NCBI RefSeq assembly: GCF_018614035.1
Contig: NZ_JAGGPA010000025.1
Location: 124,001 to 188,000, forward strand
Length of the DNA: 64,000 nt
Reading direction: 5' to 3'
From: Streptomyces sp. ISL-96
GTDB lineage: Bacteria; Actinomycetota; Actinomycetes; Streptomycetales; Streptomycetaceae
The notes beneath the pieces were generated by a model, which saw only the letters and a program-made list of their open reading frames with translations, was not told the origin of the DNA and ran no database searches. How positions within the stretch are numbered: position 1 is the stretch's first letter; the number at the start of each line of letters is the position of its first letter. This document shows positions 7,162 to 14,941 of this stretch, piece after piece. Made by a program: the position numbers and the translations under genes.

Positions 7162-8523
7162 CTACATACCGGCGATGAGCTTTTCCACCCGGTCGTCGAC
7201 CGACCGGAAGGGGTCCTTGCACAACACGGTTCGCTGTGCCTGGTCGTTGAGCTTGAGATGCACCCAGTCGACGGTGAAGTCCCGCCGCTGTTCCTGGGCC
7301 CTGCGGATGAAGTCACCGCGCAGCCGCGCCCTGGTGGTCTGCGGAGGCACCGATTTGCCTTCGAAGATCTTCAAGTCGTTGCAGATACGAGCGGCTTGCC
7401 CCTTCTTCTCCAGCAGGTAATAGAGCCCGCGCCGACGGTGGATGTCGTGGTAGGCGAGGTCTATCTGAGCGACCCGGGGGTGCGACATGGTCATGTTGTG
7501 CTTGGCGCGGTAGCGCTCGATGAGCTTGTACTTCATGACCCAGTCGATTTCGGTGCCGATCCGGTCGAGGTCCTCGGCCTCGATCGCGTCGAGCGCGCGG
7601 CCCCACAGCTCGAGGACCTGCTCGACCGTGCCCGTACGGATGCCGCGGCGGTCGACGAAGTCCACGGCCTTGTCGTAGTACTCGCGCTGCACCTCTATGG
7701 CGGAGGCCTCGCGTCCACTGGCCAGGCGCACCTTGCGCTGTCCGGTGATGTCGTGGCTGACCTCACGGATCGCCCGGATCGGGTTCTCCAGAGTGAGGTC
7801 ACGCATCACCGTGCCCGCCTCGATCATGCGCAGGACGAGGTCGGTGGCACCGACCTTGAGCAGCATGGTCGTCTCGGACATGTTGGAGTCGCCGACGATG
7901 ACGTGGAGCCTGCGGTAGCGCTCGGCGTCCGCGTGCGGCTCGTCGCGGGTGTTGATGATCGGCCGGGAGCGGGTCGTCGCGGAGCTGACGCCCTCCCAGA
8001 TGTGCTCGGCGCGCTGGCTGACGCAGAAGACCGCGCCACGCGGGGTCTGCAGCACCTTGCCGGCGCCGCAGATGAGCTGGCGGGTGACGAGGAACGGGAT
8101 GAGGATGTCCGCGAGCCTGGAGAACTCTCCATGGCGGGCCACGAGGTAATTCTCGTGGCAGCCGTAGGAGTTTCCCGCAGAGTCGGTGTTGTTCTTGAAG
8201 AGATAGACGTCGCCCGCGATTCCCTCCTCGTGCAGGCGGCGTTCGGCGTCGACGAGCAGGCCTTCGAGAATGCGCTCGCCCGCCTTGTCGTGGGTGACGA
8301 GCTCGGTCACGTTGTCGCATTCGGGAGTTGCGTATTCCGGATGCGATCCCACGTCGAGGTAGAGGCGGGCGCCGTTCCGCAGGAAGACATTGCTGCTGCG
8401 GCCCCATGACACAACACGGCGGAAGAGGTAGCGCGCCACTTCGTCAGGAGACAGTCGGCGCTGTCCCCTGAACGTGCACGTGACGCCGTACTCGTTCTCC
8501 AGCCCGAAAATGCGGCGGTCCAT
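7162..8523 (-). CDS. pafA: Pup--protein ligase PafA
   Basis: A 453-residue carboxylate-amine ligase of the glutamine-synthetase fold. It uses ATP to phosphorylate the C-terminal glutamate of Pup and joins it to substrate lysines. The N-terminal FGLENEYG carries the metal/ATP-binding glutamates (Glu9, Glu11), and GARLYLDVGSHPEYATPEC carries the catalytic Asp57, the same position as in mycobacterial PafA. Further family blocks are KNNTDSAGNSYGCHENYL and RPIINTRDEPHADAERYRRL. It is only 9 bp downstream of the MFS gene on the same strand and separated from the other Pup genes by that gene and a LacI regulator. It lacks the loop insertion seen in Dop. Confidence 0.97.
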   Translation of the reverse strand: MDRRIFGLENEYGVTCTFRGQRRLSPDEVARYLFRRVVSWGRSSNVFLRNGARLYLDVGSHPEYATPECDNVTELVTHDKAGERILEGLLVDAERRLHEEGIAGDVYLFKNNTDSAGNSYGCHENYLVARHGEFSRLADILIPFLVTRQLICGAGKVLQTPRGAVFCVSQRAEHIWEGVSSATTRSRPIINTRDEPHADAERYRRLHVIVGDSNMSETTMLLKVGATDLVLRMIEAGTVMRDLTLENPIRAIREVSHDITGQRKVRLASGREASAIEVQREYYDKAVDFVDRRGIRTGTVEQVLELWGRALDAIEAEDLDRIGTEIDWVMKYKLIERYRAKHNMTMSHPRVAQIDLAYHDIHRRRGLYYLLEKKGQAARICNDLKIFEGKSVPPQTTRARLRGDFIRRAQEQRRDFTVDWVHLKLNDQAQRTVLCKDPFRSVDDRVEKLIAGM

Positions 8524-8532
8524 GACTGAACA

Positions 8533-9804
8533 TTACGCCTGATGGCCTGTCCTGAAACCGGGTTCGGCCGCACCGATTCGATCATTTTCGCAAGGCATTA
8601 CGACAGAGTCCTGGGGAAGGGGAGCCACAACGGGAATCGTGAGGACCCGCCGGGTGGCCAGCAGGACCAGCAGCGCGGCCACTCCACCGGCCGCCGCGAC
8701 GGCGAAGCTGGCAGCGGTGCCACCGTGTTCGACGGCCGGTCCCGCGGCGCCGGTTCCCACCGCCGCCCCTACGCCGAAGGTGGTCACCAGCCAGGAGAAG
8801 GCCTCCGTGACGGTGCCGCGCGGGGCGTGCCGGTCGACGACGATGAAGGCGCAGGCGAGCGCGGGCGCCAGGAAGACTCCGGAGACCGCGGCGAGTACGA
8901 CCATCGCGGGGATGCCGGGGGTGAGCATCAGCGGCAGATAACCGGCCGCGAGCAGGGCGACGATGAACCGCAGCCGCCGTTCGGGGGCGCCGACCCACTG
9001 CCGGGCGCCGTACACCATACCGCCGGCGAGCGCGCCGAGGCCGAGGGCCGCCATCAGCCAGCCGTACACCGCTTCCCGGCCGTGGTCGTCGGCGTACGCG
9101 ACACCCGCGACGGTGATCGAGCCGAGCGCGAGACCGATGAAGAAGAACGCGCCGAGGAGGGCCAGCAGGCCCGGCGAGCGCAGGGCGCCAAGCCAGTGGG
9201 CCTCACGGGGCGCGGAACGCCAGGTCCGCGAAGGCTCGGAGAGTACGACGGAGAGCGCGCCCAGCACACCTATGGCGTTGATGACGAGCAGTGCGGCGGC
9301 CGGTGACCGGAGCGCCACGAGCAGCGTGACGAGCAAGGGGCCGACGGTGAACATGATTTCCTGGGCCACCGCGTCCATGGCGTACGCCCGGTGCACCCGG
9401 TCCTCGCGGCCGAGCACGTTGGGCCACAGCGCCCGCAGACCCCCTTCGAGGGGCGGGGTGAAGAGGCCGGCGAGGGCCACGGCGGCGTACGCGAGGGGCA
9501 GCGGATCGATTCCGGCGAAGGTGAGCAGGACCATGCCGAGCGCGGACAGGACGGCGGCCGGCAGCTGCACGCGCGGCTGCCCGTACAGGTCCACGGCGCG
9601 GCCGAGCAGCGGCTGCCCCACCGCGTTGCCGAGCCCGTACACCGCGGCGAGACCGCCGGCCAGGGAATAGCTGCCGCCCTCGGCGCGGGTGAAGAGCACG
9701 ATCGCGATCGGGGCGGTGGCGTTGGGCAGCCGGCCCACCAGGGTGCCCGCCAGCAGGCGCGCGGCGTACCGCGTCCTGAGGAGATCCGCGTATCCGGCGG
9801 CCAT
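8533..9804 (-). CDS. Major facilitator superfamily transporter
   Basis: A 423-residue protein with about 12 hydrophobic segments in two halves. The N-terminal half has RLLAGTLVGRLPNATAPIAI, and after a central loop the second half starts near SPGLLALLGAFFFIGLALGS. ATG at 9804 with GAGAGGGG five bases upstream is chosen; the open frame extends some 130 codons further but that part is not hydrophobic and overlaps the divergent promoter region. The substrate cannot be told; the closest look is to YbfB/CmlA-like exporters. It lies divergent to a LacI regulator, with a palindrome between them, and 9 bp upstream of pafA, which may be read from its promoter. Confidence 0.9.
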   Translation of the reverse strand: MAAGYADLLRTRYAARLLAGTLVGRLPNATAPIAIVLFTRAEGGSYSLAGGLAAVYGLGNAVGQPLLGRAVDLYGQPRVQLPAAVLSALGMVLLTFAGIDPLPLAYAAVALAGLFTPPLEGGLRALWPNVLGREDRVHRAYAMDAVAQEIMFTVGPLLVTLLVALRSPAAALLVINAIGVLGALSVVLSEPSRTWRSAPREAHWLGALRSPGLLALLGAFFFIGLALGSITVAGVAYADDHGREAVYGWLMAALGLGALAGGMVYGARQWVGAPERRLRFIVALLAAGYLPLMLTPGIPAMVVLAAVSGVFLAPALACAFIVVDRHAPRGTVTEAFSWLVTTFGVGAAVGTGAAGPAVEHGGTAASFAVAAAGGVAALLVLLATRRVLTIPVVAPLPQDSVVMPCENDRIGAAEPGFRTGHQA

Positions 9805-9840
9805 GTCTGCCCCTCTCTGCCCCGGCGCGAGCCGAGGTTT

Positions 9841-9867
9841 TACGTATAACGTACGGTGCCATACGTA
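9841..9867. promoter_or_regulatory. Candidate LacI-family operator in the MFS/LacI divergent region
   Basis: TACGTAT at 9841-9847 and ATACGTA at 9861-9867 are perfect inverted arms 13 bases apart. Inside, 9851-9864 forms a second imperfect palindrome of the form GTAnGGnnCCnTAC. It is 37 bp upstream of the MFS start and about 60 bp from the regulator start, a fitting place for a shared operator. Binding is inferred. Confidence 0.5.
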
Positions 9868-9925
9868 CCATGAGCCAGTCCGCGGGTCCACCTCGCGGCG
9901 AGAAACCGTTGCTGCGGAGGCACGA

Positions 9926-10969
9926 GTGACCAGCCGGGACGACACCCACGACGCCGCCGCCACCGGCACGCCCGCCACGCCGCCGACCAGCAGGGACGTG
10001 GCCCGCGCCGCCGGCGTCTCGCAGGCGACCGTGTCGCTGGTACTGGGCGACAAATGGCGCGGGCGTGTGTCGGAGCGCACCGCGGACCTCGTCCGCGGGG
10101 CCGCGCGGGAACTCGGGTACCGCCCCAACCTCGCCGCCCGCAACCTCCGGCTCGGCCGGACCAGGACCGCGCTGCTCGTCGTGCCCGCACTGACCAACGA
10201 ATTCTTCGCGCGCGTCTACGCCGGCGCCGCCCGCACCGCCGCGGAGCACGACTTCGGCGTCGTCCTCTACCCCTCCCCCGAGGGCACAAAGCCCGCCAGA
10301 GACCCGTTCGCGTCGGCGCAGGCCGCCCTCGACGGCGTCATCGCGTCCTCGATGGCCACCGAGGCACTGGGCGCGATCCGCGGCGCGGGGCTGCCGCTCG
10401 TGATGCTCGACAGCGATCCGGACGACCCCGGCGCCGCCGCGCACGTGAACCTCGACATCGCCGACGGAATGCGCCTGGTGACGGAGCATCTGCTCGCCCT
10501 CGGCCACCGCCGGTTCGTCCATCTCGCGTCGGCCGTGGACTCCTGGACCTTCGACGTACGCGCCGCAGCGCTCCACGACTCGCTGCGCCGGGCCCCCGAC
10601 GCCGTCGTACGCACCGTGCCGGCGCCCCTGGACGTACACGGAGCCAGGCAGGCCGCCGAGCTGGCGCTGACCGGGCCAGGCCCACGGCCCACCGCGCTCG
10701 TCTGTGACGACGACATCCTCGCGGCGGGCGCCTGCAAGGCGGTGCGGCGCCTCGGCCTGCGGGTGCCCGAGGACGTCTCGGTCACCGGCTTCGACGACCT
10801 CGCCCTCGCGACTGCCGTGGATCCGGAACTCACCACCGTGCGGCTGCCCGCCGAGCAGGTCGGAGAACGCGGCATGGCGGCCCTGCTGGCCGTCCTGGAC
10901 GGCCGGCGGCCCGAGGGTGGCGACCTCCCGGTGGAACTGATGGTGCGCGGCTCCACCGCCCGCGTGTGA
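9926..10969 (+). CDS. LacI-family transcriptional regulator
   Basis: Encodes 347 residues. The N-terminus holds a LacI helix-turn-helix (SRDVARAAGVSQATVSLVLG) with the hinge helix region RPNLAARNLRLGRT, followed by a periplasmic-binding-like sensor domain (TALLVVPALTNEFFARVYAG to DVSVTGFDDLALATAVDPEL). The GTG at 9926 follows GGAGG by six bases; earlier in-frame codons lie inside the divergent promoter. It probably represses the divergent MFS gene and itself, with an unknown small-molecule inducer. The effector domain is intact, so ligand control is likely. It sits between pafA's upstream gene and prcA with no evident functional tie to the proteasome. Confidence 0.92.
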   Translation: MTSRDDTHDAAATGTPATPPTSRDVARAAGVSQATVSLVLGDKWRGRVSERTADLVRGAARELGYRPNLAARNLRLGRTRTALLVVPALTNEFFARVYAGAARTAAEHDFGVVLYPSPEGTKPARDPFASAQAALDGVIASSMATEALGAIRGAGLPLVMLDSDPDDPGAAAHVNLDIADGMRLVTEHLLALGHRRFVHLASAVDSWTFDVRAAALHDSLRRAPDAVVRTVPAPLDVHGARQAAELALTGPGPRPTALVCDDDILAAGACKAVRRLGLRVPEDVSVTGFDDLALATAVDPELTTVRLPAEQVGERGMAALLAVLDGRRPEGGDLPVELMVRGSTARV

Positions 10970-10988
10970 CGGCTCCCGACGCGACGGT

Positions 10989-11015
10989 GCCCCGGACCGC
11001 TGGGCGGTCCGGGGC
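10989..11015. terminator. Perfect 12-bp bidirectional terminator
   Basis: GCCCCGGACCGC, a three-base loop and its exact complement lie between the convergent LacI gene (ends 10969) and prcA (ends 11038). Confidence 0.85.
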
Positions 11016-11037
11016 ACAAGCCGAGACGGGTCCGGAG

Positions 11038-11787
11038 CTACGACTCCTCGGTGTCCGAAGGAGTGTCGGTGGGCGCGGCCGCGTCGCCGTCCGCCTCCAG
11101 CAGACGCGACAGCTGACGGCCGACGATGCGCTTGAACTTCCGCTCCTGCGGGCGCGTACGGTCCAGGACCGCCACCTCGAGCCGCTCGGCGGGGATCTCC
11201 CGCTCGCTGCCGTTGGTGTCCCGCGAGAGCGCCTGCACCGCGAGCTTGAGCGCTTCGGCGAGCGTCATCCCGTCGCGGTGGCGCTGGTCGAGGAAGGTGC
11301 TGATCTGCTCGGCGTTGCCGCCGACCGCGACCGAGCCGTGCTCGTCCACGATCGAACCGTCGTGCGGCAGCCGGTAGATCTGGTCGCCCTCGGGCCGGGA
11401 CCCGACCTCGGCGACGACCAGCTCCACCTCGTACGGCTTCTCCGCATTGCTGGAGAAGATCGTGCCCAGCGTCTGCGCGTAGACGTTGGCGAGGCCACGG
11501 GCCGTCACATCTTCACGGTCGTACGTGTATCCGCGCAGATCGGCGTACCGGACGCCGCCGATCCGCAGGTTCTCGTACTCGTTGTACTTGCCGGCGGCGG
11601 CGAAGCCGATCCGGTCGTAGATCTCGCTGAACTTGTGCAGAGCGCGGGACGGGTTCTCGCCGACGAAAACGATGCCGTCGGCGTACTGCAGCACGACAAG
11701 GCTGCGACCGCGGGCGATGCCCTTCCGGGCGTATTCCGCCCGGTCGGCCATGGCCTGCTGGGGTGAGACATAGAACGGCGTCGACAC
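11038..11787 (-). CDS. prcA: 20S proteasome alpha subunit PrcA
   Basis: A 249-residue Ntn-fold subunit without the catalytic threonine. The N-terminal helix gate is seen in YVSPQQAMADRAEYARKGIA, with family blocks SLVVLQYADGIVFVGENPSR and GYTYDREDVTARGLANVYAQ; the C-terminus is a variable acidic tail. Alpha rings cap the core and dock the Arc ATPase. It starts with GTG at 11787, 54 bp after prcB, and the two are plainly cotranscribed, beta first, as in other actinobacteria. The preceding ribosome site AAGGGA is rather distant (about 11 bases), so start choice has modest uncertainty. Confidence 0.96.
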   Translation of the reverse strand: MSTPFYVSPQQAMADRAEYARKGIARGRSLVVLQYADGIVFVGENPSRALHKFSEIYDRIGFAAAGKYNEYENLRIGGVRYADLRGYTYDREDVTARGLANVYAQTLGTIFSSNAEKPYEVELVVAEVGSRPEGDQIYRLPHDGSIVDEHGSVAVGGNAEQISTFLDQRHRDGMTLAEALKLAVQALSRDTNGSEREIPAERLEVAVLDRTRPQERKFKRIVGRQLSRLLEADGDAAAPTDTPSDTEES

Positions 11788-11841
11788 CGGCTATCCGTCC
11801 CTTTCTGTCGTTATCACGTTGATTCCAAGGAACAGGAGCCG

Positions 11842-12687
11842 TCAGAGAAGCGCGGCGCGGGGACCGTCGGGCTGCTCCAGCCGCCGCTCCAGGATCGAGC
11901 GGGCCAGTTCGGAGGACTCCGCCTCGGTGAGCCGCCGGAACCCCTCTTCGGTGATCACGGTGACGATCGGATAGATACGGCGGGCCACGTCCGGGCCGCC
12001 GGTCGCCGAGTCGTCGTCGGCTGCGTCGTACAGCGCCTGGATCACCAGGGTGGTCGTCTGCTGCTCCGTCAGATCGTCGCGGTAGAGCTTCTTCATCGAC
12101 CCGCGGGCGAAGATGGACCCGGAGCCCGTCGCCGCGAATCCCTTCTCCTCGGAACGGCCGCCCGTCACGTCGTACGAGAAGATGCGGCCCTTCTCGCGGT
12201 CGACGTCCCAGCCCGCGAAGAGCGGGACGACGGCCAGGCCCTGCATGGCCATGCCGAGGTTGCTGCGGATCATGGTGGAGAGCCGGTTCGCCTTGCCCTC
12301 CAGGGAGAGCTGGGCGCCTTCCACCTTCTCGAAGTGTTCGAGCTCCAGCTGGAAGAGCCTGACCATCTCGACCGCCAGACCGGCCGTGCCGGCGATGCCC
12401 ACCGCCGAGTACTCGTCGGCGGGGAAGACCTTCTCGATGTCGCGCTGGGCGATCATGTTGCCCATGGTGGCCCGCCGGTCACCGGCGAGCACCACGCCCC
12501 CGGGGAACGAGGCGGCGACGATCGTCGTGCCGTGCGGAGCCTCGATGACGCCCTTGACGGGCGGCAGCACCCGCCTTCCCGGCAGCATCTCGGGCGCGTG
12601 ATCGCCCAGAAAGTCCATGAACGAGGACGAACCAGGCGTCAGGAAGGCAGCCGGCAGACGCCCGGTGCTACGAGGGTTGGCTTCCAC
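11842..12687 (-). CDS. prcB: 20S proteasome beta subunit PrcB (proteolytic)
   Basis: A 281-residue precursor starting at GTG 12687 after GGAAGGAAA. The propeptide ends at APHG and the mature chain begins TTIVAASFPGGVVLAGDRRA, where the first Thr is the nucleophile after self-cleavage; the DRRAT block also holds conserved catalytic-site residues. Family blocks GIAGTAGLAVEMVRLFQLEL and FAATGSGSIFARGSMKKLY follow. It forms the central rings of the core particle and degrades pupylated proteins fed by Arc. It lies 147 bp after pup and immediately before prcA. The longer upstream open frame is out of keeping with the known family length. Confidence 0.96.
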   Translation of the reverse strand: MEANPRSTGRLPAAFLTPGSSSFMDFLGDHAPEMLPGRRVLPPVKGVIEAPHGTTIVAASFPGGVVLAGDRRATMGNMIAQRDIEKVFPADEYSAVGIAGTAGLAVEMVRLFQLELEHFEKVEGAQLSLEGKANRLSTMIRSNLGMAMQGLAVVPLFAGWDVDREKGRIFSYDVTGGRSEEKGFAATGSGSIFARGSMKKLYRDDLTEQQTTTLVIQALYDAADDDSATGGPDVARRIYPIVTVITEEGFRRLTEAESSELARSILERRLEQPDGPRAALL

Positions 12688-12834
12688 GCGTTTCCTTCCG
12701 GATAGGCGGCGGCCCGCCACTGGAAGGCCGGGCCGATCTTTCGAACTGTGCACGGACCATACCCGTACGGTTGCCGGTCATCCGTCCCGGTGCGGCGGAC
12801 CTGGGTCCACGGCCACCGGGACGGACAACGGGCT

Positions 12835-13053
12835 TTACTCCCCGCCCTTTTGGACGAAGGAGCGCACGAAGTCCTCGGCGTTCTCTTCGAGCACATCATC
12901 GATTTCGTCGAGTACAGAGTCGACGTCGTCCGAGAGCTTTTCCTGCCGCTCCTTGAGGTCCTCGGAGGCCTGCGCGTCCTGCGCGGTCTCCTCGACCTCC
13001 TCGGTGGAACGTGTCGCCTTCTGCTGTCCGCCGTCGCTGTCCTTGGTCGCCAT
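12835..13053 (-). CDS. pup: Prokaryotic ubiquitin-like protein Pup
   Basis: A 72-residue, strongly acidic, largely disordered protein with coiled-coil-prone middle (EDLKERQEKLSDDVDSVLDE) and the defining C-terminus FVRSFVQKGGE. Because it ends in Glu rather than Gln, it should be ready for PafA without prior deamidation by Dop. Arc binds the central helix and PafA joins the terminal Glu to substrate lysines. The ATG at 13053 follows GAGGTAGAG. It lies between dop and prcB, all on the minus strand. Confidence 0.97.
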   Translation of the reverse strand: MATKDSDGGQQKATRSTEEVEETAQDAQASEDLKERQEKLSDDVDSVLDEIDDVLEENAEDFVRSFVQKGGE

Positions 13054-13178
13054 CTCTACCTCACCCCGCTCGCTCGGTTCGATGTCCTTGATCAGACCCT
13101 ACAAGCGGGGTCTGACATCCGCGCCGTACTTTCACAACGCGTGGGGACCACCTCGATGATTCCCACCCGCGGCCCCTT

Positions 13179-14690
13179 TCAGCCGCCGGAGAGCACCCGG
13201 ACCAGGTCTTCCGCCGTCCTGCACCGGTCGAGGAGCTCCTTGACGTGATTACGTGTACCACGCAACGGTTCCAGGGTGGGGACGCGCTGGAGCGAATCCC
13301 GGCCCGGCAGGTCGAAGATCACGGAGTCCCAGGACGCGGCCGCGACGTCGTCCGCGTACTGCTCCAGGCAGCGGCCGCGGAAGTACGCCCTGGTGTCCTC
13401 AGGAGGCTTCGTCTCGGCCCGCCGAACCCCGCTCTCGCCCAGGAGCCGCTTCATCTTCCCGCGGGCCGCCAGACGGTTGTAGAGGCCCTTCTCGGGACGT
13501 ACGTCGGCGTACTGGAGGTCCACCAGGTGGAGCCTGGGGGCATCCCAGTCGAGGCTGTCGCGCCTGCGGTAGCCCTCCAGGAGCTCCCGCTTGGCGATCC
13601 AGTCCAGCTCGCCCGACAGGCTCATCGGGTCGTTCTCCAGCCGGTTCAGTACGTCCTCCCAGCGCCCCAGGACGTCCTTGGTCTGGTCGTCCGCGTCGAC
13701 GCCGAACCGCTCCTCGACGTACTTGCGCGCCAGCTCGAAATACTCCATCTGAAGCTGGACAGCTGTGAGTGTCCGGCCGCTGCGCAGGGTGATCAGCTGC
13801 TGCAGCGTCGGGTCGTGCGAGACCTGGTGCAGGGTGCGCACCGGCTGGTCGATCGCGAGGTCGACGTTGATGAAGCCGTCCTCGATCATCGAGAGGACCA
13901 GGGACGTCGTACCCAGTTTCAGGTACGTCGAGATCTCGGAGAGGTTCGCGTCGCCGATGATGACGTGCAGCCTGCGGTACTTCTCGGCGTCGGAGTGCGG
14001 CTCGTCGCGGGTGTTGATGATGGGGCGCTTGAGGGTCGTTTCCAGGCCCACCTCGACCTCGAAATAGTCGGCCCGCTGGCTGATCTGGAAGCCGTGCTCG
14101 TGGCCGTCCTGGCCGATGCCCACGCGGCCGGCGCCCGTGACGACCTGCCGGGACACGAAGAACGGCGTCAGGTGGCGCACGATGTCCGAGAAGGGGGTTT
14201 CCCGCTTCATCAGGTAGTTCTCGTGCGTGCCGTAGGACGCGCCCTTGTTGTCGGTGTTGTTTTTGTAGAGGTGGATCGGCTGGGCGCCCGGCAGCTGGGC
14301 GGCGCGCTCCGCGGCCTCCGCCATGATCCGCTCGCCAGCCTTGTCCCAGAGCACCGCGTCCAGCGGGTTGGTCACCTCCGGGGAGCTGTACTCGGGGTGC
14401 GCGTGGTCGACGTACAACCGCGCGCCATTGGTCAGGATGACATTGGCGAGGCCGATGTCCTCGTCGGTGAGCTGGCTGTTGTCGGCGGCCTCCCGGGCGA
14501 GGTCGAAGCCTCGCGCGTCCCGCAGCGGGTTCTCCTCCTCGAAGTCCCAGCGGGCGCGTCGCGCCCGGTGCATCGCCGCCGCGTAGGCGTTGACGATCTG
14601 GGACGAGGTGAGCATGGCATTGGCGTTCGGGTGGCCGGGGACGGAGATCCCGTACTCCGTCTCGATGCCCATTACTCGCCGTACGGTCAT
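13179..14690 (-). CDS. dop: Pup deamidase/depupylase Dop
   Basis: A 503-residue paralogue of PafA. The N-terminus GIETEYG carries the metal-binding glutamates (Glu10, Glu12), and GARLYVDHAHPEYSSPE carries the catalytic Asp95. Between them lies an extra segment (about 46-77, EEENPLRDARGFDLAREAAD and on), the Dop loop that separates it from PafA. It removes Pup from substrates; since Pup here already ends in Glu, depupylation rather than deamidation is the probable main job. The ATG at 14690 has AAGGAGGG just upstream; the longer frame adds 14 residues without support. It is followed by pup 125 bp downstream and preceded by arc with a terminator between. Confidence 0.96.
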   Translation of the reverse strand: MTVRRVMGIETEYGISVPGHPNANAMLTSSQIVNAYAAAMHRARRARWDFEEENPLRDARGFDLAREAADNSQLTDEDIGLANVILTNGARLYVDHAHPEYSSPEVTNPLDAVLWDKAGERIMAEAAERAAQLPGAQPIHLYKNNTDNKGASYGTHENYLMKRETPFSDIVRHLTPFFVSRQVVTGAGRVGIGQDGHEHGFQISQRADYFEVEVGLETTLKRPIINTRDEPHSDAEKYRRLHVIIGDANLSEISTYLKLGTTSLVLSMIEDGFINVDLAIDQPVRTLHQVSHDPTLQQLITLRSGRTLTAVQLQMEYFELARKYVEERFGVDADDQTKDVLGRWEDVLNRLENDPMSLSGELDWIAKRELLEGYRRRDSLDWDAPRLHLVDLQYADVRPEKGLYNRLAARGKMKRLLGESGVRRAETKPPEDTRAYFRGRCLEQYADDVAAASWDSVIFDLPGRDSLQRVPTLEPLRGTRNHVKELLDRCRTAEDLVRVLSGG

Positions 14691-14897
14691 GCGGCCCTCC
14701 TTGCCCGCGTCGCCCCCGGACGGGGGCGGCACTCAAGTACCGCTGGTTCTCCGGTGCGTGTGCGGTGCCCGGTCCCGCACAGCGCGACTCGGCGGTACCG
14801 AAGAGCCAGCCTAGAACGCCTTTGCGCTGGTGGGGAGATCAATTGCGTCATTGCTCTGGTGTGGTCGGTGTGGCGGCCCGTAGTGGCGAGAATGCAA

Positions 14898-14933
14898 CCG
14901 GCTGCGGATACCCGAGCGGGTACCCGCAGCCGG
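14898..14933. terminator. Hairpin between arc and dop
   Basis: CCGGCTGCGGATACCCG pairs with the mirror arm with one mismatch around a two-base loop. It starts 9 bp past the arc stop, so arc is probably a separate transcript from dop-pup-prcBA. Confidence 0.8.
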
Positions 14934-14941
14934 TCTGCGAT

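Noticed and set aside
8533..10197. Longer N-terminus for the MFS protein (554 residues)
   Set aside because: The extra 130 residues are not hydrophobic and run across the divergent regulator promoter; the ATG at 9804 has a good ribosome site.
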